Origin: JAZDLM01 sp043801895
GTDB taxonomy: Bacteria > Patescibacteriota > Kazan-3B-28
Length of the DNA: 7,548 nucleotides
Direction of reading: 5' to 3'
Assembly: GCA_043801895.1 (NCBI GenBank)
Contig: JAZDLM010000031.1
Location: forward strand, 1-7,548
This document shows, one piece after another, positions 1-5,730 of this stretch. The notes under the pieces are model-generated. The model made no database searches and was not told where the DNA came from. It saw only the letters and a list, made by a program, of their open reading frames with translations. Position numbers and translations under genes: made by a program. How positions within the stretch are numbered: position 1 is the stretch's first letter; each line of letters opens with the position of its first letter.

Positions 1-975
1 AGCGCCAGGGTCCCCGCCGAAGCTAGCATAGCCCTGACCAGCCGCCACCCGGAATGTCTCCCGCGTTACGTTTGGCATCCAGGTCTTTGGCGGCATGAAG
101 TCGCGCAGGGTCATCCCATCAGGCAAGGCAATGTTGTATCGCTTGGCTGAAGCATAACGACTGCCCACGCCCGAGGAGAACGCTTGCCCACCACCCTGAG
201 AGCTACCGTAACCGTAGGTGGTGTAGCCGCCATAGACAGCTCCATATCCACCATACGGAGAAGTGAACACATTCTCCATGAACTCCATGAAGGTTTCGTC
301 CGGCAATCCCAGCTCTTCGCGCTGACGACGGCCAGTCGGAACATTATTAGCGATCTTTGGATCGACCTCGACTAATCCAACGAACCAGTCGAGAGGATCC
401 AGCTTGAACCGCGTGCCGTTAACAGCCAACACGCCGACGACCGATGGATACGCCTTGTCCAGGTTCCCCAGGACAAAGTGCAACCCATCGAACTCAACCT
501 CGTCATCGTGGTCGGTACTGGAATGGAAAGCCGACATCGAATCGTGTGAGTGGATCGTGCCGACGAGCTGAAAACCGTCAAAGCGCACGCTGTAGTCGGC
601 GTGGACACTAGCACCCGTCACCGTCTGGGGCGGAGCATCAAGTTTCCACTCGGTCGTGACCGGGTTGTAGTGCAAGGCCACCAGCGCTTCGCTTCCGCCG
701 CGATAGCGCATGACCTGCCTGAAGAACATCACCGTCGTAGCGTAGTGACGATAGTCGAGCTTCTTCACCCGCATGATCGCCCCTTCGTTCACCGGCTTTA
801 GCCCCGGGACTTGGTCCACCCTAACGACCGAAGCGATCAAGCCATTCAGCCGTCGGATGAAAATGCCAGTGCTAGCGATGATGTAACACTGGGGATGTCG
901 TTCGGCTTCCGCGATGTCCTCGTCCGTTTGGACAAGAAACACCGAGGTGCCGAACTTATCTTGTCCGATCTTCAT
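1..975 (-). CDS. JAMM/MPN-family metallopeptidase, PRTRC protein A-like (partial, C-terminus beyond left edge)
   Basis: The frame is open from ATG at 975 to the window edge (325 codons, no stop). The key motif is at residues 142-155: H142-S-H144, seven residues, S152, two residues, D155. This is the exact zinc-binding JAMM signature of JAB/MPN isopeptidases. E96 (in SEALVALHY) is a plausible catalytic Glu on the preceding strand. The acidic DHDDEVEFDGLHFVLGNL stretch after it resembles PRTRC system protein A (recalled family pattern, not searched). Known members remove or process ubiquitin-like tails, or related substrates, in the cytoplasm. After the domain comes a Gly/Tyr-rich low-complexity linker (about 240-275), then a further segment (280-325) that I do not recognise. 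The start is supported by GGAGGAG about 5 nt upstream and by ATGA overlap with the preceding gene, which implies translational coupling. The substrate is unknown. Confidence 0.82.
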   Translation of the reverse strand, partial: MKIGQDKFGTSVFLVQTDEDIAEAERHPQCYIIASTGIFIRRLNGLIASVVRVDQVPGLKPVNEGAIMRVKKLDYRHYATTVMFFRQVMRYRGGSEALVALHYNPVTTEWKLDAPPQTVTGASVHADYSVRFDGFQLVGTIHSHDSMSAFHSSTDHDDEVEFDGLHFVLGNLDKAYPSVVGVLAVNGTRFKLDPLDWFVGLVEVDPKIANNVPTGRRQREELGLPDETFMEFMENVFTSPYGGYGAVYGGYTTYGYGSSQGGGQAFSSGVGSRYASAKRYNIALPDGMTLRDFMPPKTWMPNVTRETFRVAAGQGYASFGGDPGA

Positions 976-3218
976 TGTTCTCCTCCGATTGGCGAGTTCA
1001 ACACCGCAGAGAGCTGCAGTGGTTCCTCGATGGGAATCGTACCGGCAATCTCTCCGGCTAGCCGAACAGCGTCGGCCACCAGCGCACCAATGCGCTGGTT
1101 GGTTTCATTAGTGATCGGCCCCAGAGCCTCATCGGCCAGTACTGTGAGCCGAGCCTCCAGCTGGCGCCGGGAGTCGGCTACCACCTGGCCAAATACCTCG
1201 CCCAGGGTTTCGGTTAGGCCCGATCGATTTGGGGTGGCATCAAGCTTCAGCTGCCCTAAGTATTGGCTGAGGAAATTGCGTAGGTCCTCGGCCAGTCGGT
1301 CGGTAGCTTGACGAATTGCCGGTTTGACGGCTTCGCCGTCTGGGCCGGCAATCGTTTGGGTCATGCGTGCGATCAGCTTGGCCACGGTCGAAAACTCCTC
1401 GGACGCCGGCACCATCCTACAGTTCAGGATGAAGTTCGGGTCGCTTTGCTTCTCCCATTCTCGATAATCGTACAGGTCTGGGTTGACTCTTCTGTAATCC
1501 TCCCAGATGCCCCGCAAGTCCGTGTTGAACACCGACCACCAGAAATGACTAATGATTGCTGAGATTATCTGGCTGATGGAACTCAGCTGCCAAACTGTAT
1601 CCGGGATGCGTAAGCAGAAATATCCATCGGTCTCGCCGCCCTGGTTGGTGAATGGCAGTAGCGATAGTGTCTCCTCGCCGTCGAGGATCGGTCGTTGAGC
1701 GGCCAGAACATGCAAGCTCACAAGCTCCCTACCGCCGAACCCGAAAGCGAACACCACGTATGGCAGCGCCACATTGAACTGGCGATTCCTGTCGCGCACC
1801 ACATGTTCACGCCTTTCCATTCTTGCCAGGAGATTGTCCTCGATAGTAATCTGCCGTACCGTTGGCGGCTGCACCACTACAATCGCGCAACGGGCGCCTC
1901 TGGCCGCATAGAATATGGTGTTTGCGGGCAACATTGCTACCGGCGCATCTTCACCTGTCATCTGGCCCATGAGCAATGGCACTAGGCTTTGCTCGAGCTG
2001 CTGCTCAGCGTGACGAATTGCCGTATGGATTAGCGAATTAGCTTTGCTGGTTACCTCTTGAACAAACTGTCGCTTAGCACCATCGAAACAGTAACCATAG
2101 GCAGTTTGCACCAGTTTGGAGCCAGGCAAGCCAGTCGCTTGGCACTTCACCACTTCACAAGCTAGTTGGCTGAGTACGGTCTGAGTTGACGTCCTCCATC
2201 CCTTTGCCAGCGCGTCGCCGAACGTGGCGAAGTCTCGCACTGCCGTGCTGGCTACGGCTTTGCCGAGCCGCTTAACGAACCGACTTACGATCGCGGCCGC
2301 CGCACGTTGGAGCCATGGCTCGACCGGCTGTGGATCGGTCGCCCGCAATACCGGGAAGGTTATTGGGCGGCCTAGCACCCCTTCGCCAACTTGCTGGCCC
2401 ACCACGGTAAGGCGGCGCACTGTATTGCTAGCCGTCACAATGTAGGCCGGACCATCAGCGCCGATCGCGTAGAGGTTATTTTGCTCGTGACGAGCGTCAA
2501 CCTCCAGCTGATTGGCGCTATCCTGCAGCTTGGTCTTGCCAGTAGCAAGGAATTGCTCAACCTCTTGGCGGTGTCGGTCCAGCGCCTGCCGGTCGTTAGC
2601 CAGCCTCTTGTCGGCAGCCAACGCACCCCGGTCGAACGATGCCCGAATCTCCTGATCGTGCAGTCTCACCCACCATCTGGCTGCTGCATTTTCCGTACTC
2701 TCGATAACACCCCCGAGAATTGCGGCTAGCAACCAGCCTAGTATATTGACGACCAGCAGCAGCACCAGTGGCAACAATGTGCTTTGCAGTTTGACTGAGG
2801 TGTCCAAATACTCGAGACCCTTCGGCGCAGGTCCCCCATTAGCGAGCGGTGATAGTGTTATCACCACCACCGCGGCCGCCACCAGTGCGACAACAGACCC
2901 CAGCGTGGGCGGCGCGACTTCAATGCCGTCTTCACTGCGGTCTTCATACCGCCAACAGGTAATATACCAATAGGCGAACAGCGCGATGGCCAGCCCAAGG
3001 CTCGCCCAGTCGTTCATCCACCGGAACGGTGCGTCAATAGCTACCAGCCAATCGTTGATCAGCTGGCCATGCCAGAGAGCACCCCACCAGTAGGAGTAGT
3101 AGTCTGTCCTGGTCCAGTCAAACACCGCCCCATACCAGGAAGGGGCGGTAGTGATCAGTATGCCAAAGATGAGGGCCGGAACGGCCAACACCTTTGCCGT
3201 TACTCTAACTGCCGTCAT
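972..3218 (-). CDS. Four-TM membrane protein with E2-like (Prok-E2 family D / PRTRC protein B-like) domain
   Basis: This is a 748-residue protein. ATG at 3218 is chosen over GTG at 3227 because the GTG overlaps the AGGAGG ribosome binding site, which sits 8 nt before the ATG. Hydrophobic segments lie at about 9-25, 72-89, 106-124 and 147-171, with a Trp/Tyr-rich loop between the first two. A charged, coiled-coil-like stretch follows (about 175-245), then helical regions. Residues about 430-600 look like the PRTRC-B/E2-D domain: PPTVR (451-455), LPYVVFAF (485-492), RP then ETLSLLPF (509-523), GYFC with candidate catalytic C535, and HFWWSVF (558-564). Known E2 enzymes accept a ubiquitin-like protein on a cysteine from an E1. 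Here the domain would be tethered on the cytoplasmic side. The C-terminal 130 residues are predicted helical. It is the first gene of an operon with the JAMM gene. The gene is solid; the E2 assignment comes from remembered motifs and is moderately sure. Confidence 0.7.
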   Translation of the reverse strand: MTAVRVTAKVLAVPALIFGILITTAPSWYGAVFDWTRTDYYSYWWGALWHGQLINDWLVAIDAPFRWMNDWASLGLAIALFAYWYITCWRYEDRSEDGIEVAPPTLGSVVALVAAAVVVITLSPLANGGPAPKGLEYLDTSVKLQSTLLPLVLLLVVNILGWLLAAILGGVIESTENAAARWWVRLHDQEIRASFDRGALAADKRLANDRQALDRHRQEVEQFLATGKTKLQDSANQLEVDARHEQNNLYAIGADGPAYIVTASNTVRRLTVVGQQVGEGVLGRPITFPVLRATDPQPVEPWLQRAAAAIVSRFVKRLGKAVASTAVRDFATFGDALAKGWRTSTQTVLSQLACEVVKCQATGLPGSKLVQTAYGYCFDGAKRQFVQEVTSKANSLIHTAIRHAEQQLEQSLVPLLMGQMTGEDAPVAMLPANTIFYAARGARCAIVVVQPPTVRQITIEDNLLARMERREHVVRDRNRQFNVALPYVVFAFGFGGRELVSLHVLAAQRPILDGEETLSLLPFTNQGGETDGYFCLRIPDTVWQLSSISQIISAIISHFWWSVFNTDLRGIWEDYRRVNPDLYDYREWEKQSDPNFILNCRMVPASEEFSTVAKLIARMTQTIAGPDGEAVKPAIRQATDRLAEDLRNFLSQYLGQLKLDATPNRSGLTETLGEVFGQVVADSRRQLEARLTVLADEALGPITNETNQRIGALVADAVRLAGEIAGTIPIEEPLQLSAVLNSPIGGEQ
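980..986 (-). promoter_or_regulatory. Ribosome binding site of the JAMM gene
   Basis: GGAGGAG lies 4 nt before ATG 975, within the last codons of the upstream gene. It supports the ATGA-overlap start and coupled translation of the two proteins. Confidence 0.8.
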
Positions 3219-3226
3219 TCTTGCCA

Positions 3227-3232
3227 CCTCCT
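3227..3232 (-). promoter_or_regulatory. Ribosome binding site that decides the membrane-protein start
   Basis: A perfect AGGAGG is followed by 8 nt and then ATG at 3218. The in-frame GTG at 3227 begins on the last G of this motif, so it cannot use it. The ATG is therefore the likely start and the protein is 748 residues long rather than 751. Confidence 0.85.
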
Positions 3233-3269
3233 AAGGGGCTTGTGTTGTTTTGTTCAGATTAGAGAGTCT

Positions 3270-3304
3270 GCTCCTTGAATTCTAGAACCTAGTTTTCAAG
3301 GAGC
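3270..3304 (-). promoter_or_regulatory. 35-nt dyad in the leader of the E2-like/JAMM operon
   Basis: The perfect 10-bp arms GCTCCTTGAA (3270-3279) and TTCAAGGAGC (3295-3304) enclose a second, inner CTAG/CTAG pair separated by AAC, with symmetric TT/TT mismatches between. It starts roughly 8 nt downstream of the predicted transcription start and ends about 40 nt before the ribosome binding site. No T-run follows on the minus strand, so it is not a terminator. It could be a protein operator, since a two-fold symmetric site fits a dimeric repressor. It could also be a 5' RNA hairpin that stabilises the mRNA or hides an AAGGAG decoy. Confidence 0.7.
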
Positions 3305-3318
3305 TGGAAATACCTTTT

Positions 3319-3347
3319 ACTGTACTTCAAACCGCCCTCTAGGTCAA
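3319..3347 (-). promoter_or_regulatory. Sigma70-like promoter of the E2-like/JAMM operon
   Basis: On the minus strand, TTGACC (3347-3342) is a 5/6 match to the -35 box. A 17-nt spacer and TACAGT (3324-3319), a 4/6 match to the -10 box, follow. Transcription would start near 3312, leaving a leader of about 95 nt that contains the dyad at 3270-3304. It lies after the uvrB terminator, so the operon is probably transcribed independently of uvrB. Confidence 0.65.
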
Positions 3348-3415
3348 GGGTTTCCTCGCTTTGGGAGCGAGTTTATGAAAAAGTCGGTATCCCCCTCCCC
3401 TATCGCCAAATTTCG

Positions 3416-3440
3416 TATTAAAAACCCGCCTATTAGGCGG
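3416..3440 (-). terminator. Intrinsic terminator after uvrB
   Basis: The hairpin CCGCC / GGCGG has a 5-nt loop (3426-3440) and is followed on the minus strand by a G and then TTTTTAATA. It sits about 20 nt after the uvrB stop. The stem is short (5 bp, possibly 6 with flanking bases), but position and T-tract are as expected. Confidence 0.75.
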
Positions 3441-3460
3441 ACCTTATATCACCCCACTGG

Positions 3461-5437
3461 CTAGCGTGGGTTAGATTTGAGCATATCGATGCGATCGCGC
3501 AGCTCAGCCGCCTTTTCGAATTCCAGATTCTTGGCCGCCAAGTCCATCTCTTCCTCCAGCTCTTTAAGTAACGACTTCATTTCCTCGGCGTTGGCTTGAG
3601 TCGCGAATTTATTCAGCTCCGATTCTTCCGGCACAGCTTCTTCCCCTTGCTCGTGTCGGCGGATATCTTTAACCGCCTTAATAATAGAGGTTGGGGTGAT
3701 GTGATGTTGTTTATTGTATTCGACTTGTTTCTCGCGCCGACGAGATGATTCATCCATCGCCCGCTGCATTGAGCCAGTAGTATGATCCGCGTACATAATG
3801 ACTTTGCCGTCCAAATGACGAGCTGCGCGGCCGAAAGTCTGGATTAGTGCCGTGTCGCTCCGCAGAAACCCTTCCTTGTCTGCGTCCAAAATCGCTACCA
3901 ATGAAACCTCCGGCAGATCCAACCCTTCCCGTAATAAATTGATACCGACCAGCACATCATATTTCCCCAACCGCAAATCCCGCAGAATATCGATCCGTTC
4001 CAGCGTTTCCACATCCGAGTGTAAATACTGAACTTTAATTCCGGCTTCCTGCAAAAATGTCGTCAAATCTTCAGACATTTTTTTAGTCAGTGTTGTTACC
4101 AGCACTCGTTGTTTTTGTTCAACCCGTTTATGAATTTCCTCCATCAAATCATCCACCTGCCCCTCTATCGGCCGGATTTCTACCTCGGGGTCGATCAGCC
4201 CAGTTGGCCGAACGATTTGCTCAACCACCTGCTTGCTTTTAGCCAACTCTTCATGAGATGGCGTAGCCGATACATAAATCACCCGGGCAATCAGCCCGTC
4301 AAATTCCTCAAAAGTCAGCGGCCGATTATCAAACGCGCTGGGCAATCTGAAGCCGTGTTCTACCAGCACTTCCTTTCTGGCCCGGTCGCCATTGTACATC
4401 CCGCGGATTTGCGGCACCGTCATATGAGATTCGTCTATAAATAGTAGGAAGTCATCTGGGAAATAGTCGATCAAGGTGGCGGGCGGGCTGCCGGGGGTTC
4501 GCTGCTCTAGATGGCGGGAGTAATTCTCAATACCCGAGACATAGCCAACCATCTGCAACATTTCGATATCGTAATTAGTGCGCTGTTCAAGCCGCTGCGC
4601 TTCAAGTAATTTGTTCTGCGACTTGAACGCCGCTAGTCGCCCGAACAGCTCCGCGCGTATCGCTTCCACCGCCGGTTTAATTTTTTCTTGTGGGGTCAAA
4701 AAATGCTTGGCCGGAAAAATTTCTAATTCTTTTTCTTCAGCCAGCAGCTCGCCGGTCAAATATTCTACTTTTCGTATCCGCTCAACTTTGTCACCAAAAA
4801 ATTCAATTCTATACGCTTCTTCCAAGTACGCCGGGAAAATTTCTAAAATCTCGCCACGCACTCTGAAAGTCCCGCGTATAAAATTGATATCGTTGCGTTG
4901 GTACTGGATATTAGTCAGATGTCGTAATAACTTTTCCCGCTTGTATTCTTTCCCTACTTCTATCTTTACCGCCAGGCTCTCGTAGCTGGCCGGATTGCCC
5001 AAGCCATAAATACACGAAACCGACGCGACGATAATTACATCGCTGCGGGTTAGTAGCGCTTGAGTAGCCGCGTTGCGCAGACGGTCAATTTCGTCATTGA
5101 TAGACGCGTCTTTGGCAATGTAAGTATCCGTGCGTGGGATATACGCTTCCGGCTGGTAGTAGTCGTAATACGATACAAAATAATGCACCGCATTATCCGG
5201 AAAATATTCCCGAAACTCACTCGCCAGCTGCGCCGCCAGCGTCTTATTGTGTGCGATTACCAAAGTTGGCTTCTGGATTTTTTCGATGACATTCGCCATC
5301 GTGAAAGTCTTCCCGCTCCCCGTCACCCCCAACAGCGTCTGATCGCGATAGCCCTTTTTCAAGCCAGCTACCAGTTCTTGGATAGCGGTCGGCTGATCCC
5401 CTGTAGGTTTAAAAGTAGATTTTAGCTTGAACTTCAT
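3461..5437 (-). CDS. uvrB: UvrABC excision nuclease subunit B
   Basis: This is a complete 658-residue UvrB of normal family length. UvrB is the damage-verifying ATPase of nucleotide excision repair. It is loaded by UvrA, then recruits UvrC for incision and UvrD for removal. Visible landmarks are the N-terminal PTGDQP (11-16), Walker A GVTGSGKT (37-44), the Tyr-rich beta-hairpin YYDYYQPEAYIP (90-101) that clamps DNA, Walker B DESH (335-338), SATP (390-393), the helicase motif VI region QTFGRAAR (533-540), and the C-terminal UVR coiled-coil domain (about 615-654) that contacts UvrC. No key residue is missing. The ATG at 5437 lacks a recognisable Shine-Dalgarno sequence, although the neighbouring operon has perfect ones. 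Just upstream lie two degenerate copies of its own first codons (5485-5648). Its own promoter was not identified, and read-through from the RT gene is possible. Confidence 0.98.
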   Translation of the reverse strand: MKFKLKSTFKPTGDQPTAIQELVAGLKKGYRDQTLLGVTGSGKTFTMANVIEKIQKPTLVIAHNKTLAAQLASEFREYFPDNAVHYFVSYYDYYQPEAYIPRTDTYIAKDASINDEIDRLRNAATQALLTRSDVIIVASVSCIYGLGNPASYESLAVKIEVGKEYKREKLLRHLTNIQYQRNDINFIRGTFRVRGEILEIFPAYLEEAYRIEFFGDKVERIRKVEYLTGELLAEEKELEIFPAKHFLTPQEKIKPAVEAIRAELFGRLAAFKSQNKLLEAQRLEQRTNYDIEMLQMVGYVSGIENYSRHLEQRTPGSPPATLIDYFPDDFLLFIDESHMTVPQIRGMYNGDRARKEVLVEHGFRLPSAFDNRPLTFEEFDGLIARVIYVSATPSHEELAKSKQVVEQIVRPTGLIDPEVEIRPIEGQVDDLMEEIHKRVEQKQRVLVTTLTKKMSEDLTTFLQEAGIKVQYLHSDVETLERIDILRDLRLGKYDVLVGINLLREGLDLPEVSLVAILDADKEGFLRSDTALIQTFGRAARHLDGKVIMYADHTTGSMQRAMDESSRRREKQVEYNKQHHITPTSIIKAVKDIRRHEQGEEAVPEESELNKFATQANAEEMKSLLKELEEEMDLAAKNLEFEKAAELRDRIDMLKSNPR

Positions 5438-5472
5438 TGATAGTTTTTGGAATGATGATTCAGCTGGCGCAG

Positions 5473-5498
5473 TCCGGCGTAGCTTTAGCGAAGACGGA
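5473..5498. repeat. Imperfect palindromic element after uvrB copy 2
   Basis: TCCG at one end and CGGA at the other flank an AGCTTTAGCG core. About nine of the thirteen arm positions pair. From memory it resembles a short palindrome often dispersed between genes in many bacterial genomes; this was not searched. It begins right where copy 2 loses similarity to uvrB. Confidence 0.5.
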
Positions 5499-5541
5499 TC
5501 CCCGTAGGCTTCAATTTTGATTTAATCTTGAACTTATTCAT
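5485..5541 (-). pseudogene. Truncated copy of the uvrB 5' end (copy 2)
   Basis: ATG at 5541 opens MNKFKIKSKLKPTG, which aligns with uvrB MKFKLKSTFKPTG; AAGTTCAAG is identical in the DNA. At the GGGGATC codons one base is missing relative to uvrB, the frame shifts, and after four more codons it stops (TAA 5487-5485) inside a palindromic element. It has no ribosome binding site. Its start overlaps the stop of copy 3 (ATGA). It is either a relic of a local duplication or a leader-peptide ORF. The similarity is short but visible in both protein and DNA. Confidence 0.6.
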
Positions 5542-5648
5542 AAGTAAGGCTGACTTGCCCCGTAGTGTCCCGAGCCCGCCGAGGGACTACTACCGGGGTC
5601 CCCGGCCGGTTTTAGCTTAGAGACTATTTTGAGTTTTTTACTTGCCAT
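5538..5648 (-). pseudogene. Degenerate copy of the uvrB 5' end (copy 3)
   Basis: ATG at 5648 opens a 36-codon ORF beginning MASKKLKIVSKLKPAGDP. It shares the pattern K-x-K-x-x-S-x-x-K-P-x-G with uvrB and SKLKP with copy 2. After GDP the frame runs into a Ser/Gly-rich stretch encoded by a palindromic element (5562-5609) and ends in TGA, which overlaps the ATG of copy 2. AAGGGG lies about 11 nt before the ATG and could serve as a weak ribosome binding site. This copy is more diverged than copy 2, so its homology is less certain. Confidence 0.45.
5562..5609. repeat. Double palindrome after uvrB copy 3
   Basis: GTAGTGTCCC (5562-5571) pairs with GGGACTACTAC (5583-5593) with a single-base bulge. 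A perfect CCGGGG-T-CCCCGG hairpin (5593-5605) and CCGG follow directly. It is GC-rich, unlike the surrounding AT-rich DNA. It looks like an inserted REP- or MITE-like element. On the plus strand the second hairpin is followed by TTTT, so weak terminator activity on that strand cannot be excluded. Confidence 0.6.
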
Positions 5649-5664
5649 AATCCATCGCCCCTTC

Positions 5665-5693
5665 GTCATTCCCGCGTAGGCGGGAATCCAGAC
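5665..5693. repeat. Dispersed palindromic repeat (GTCATTCCCGC / GCGGGAAT type)
   Basis: The perfect 8-bp arms ATTCCCGC (5668-5675) and GCGGGAAT (5680-5687) have a 4-nt loop, with outer GTC...GAC. This pattern is a widespread small palindrome, similar to the Neisseria dRS3 core. It lies between the RT stop and uvrB copy 3. The same family (GTCATTCC...GGAATC) recurs inside the RT gene at 6206-6230. Confidence 0.7.
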
Positions 5694-5730
5694 AAAAACA
5701 TCAAACTGCCCTCACCCCATCTGTCTTATC

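Noticed and set aside
111..614. Minus-strand ORFs at 111-344 and 372-614
   Set aside because: They lie in other frames of the JAMM gene, whose own frame is open across the whole stretch and carries the metal-binding motif.
811..1311. Plus-strand 166-codon ORF, and the other plus-strand ORFs at 184-3278 and 4109-5425
   Set aside because: They are antisense shadows of the minus-strand JAMM, membrane-protein and uvrB genes, with no family motifs or ribosome binding sites.
3225..3227. GTG start of the membrane protein (751 residues)
   Set aside because: The GTG overlaps the AGGAGG motif itself; ATG 3218 has ideal 8-nt spacing.
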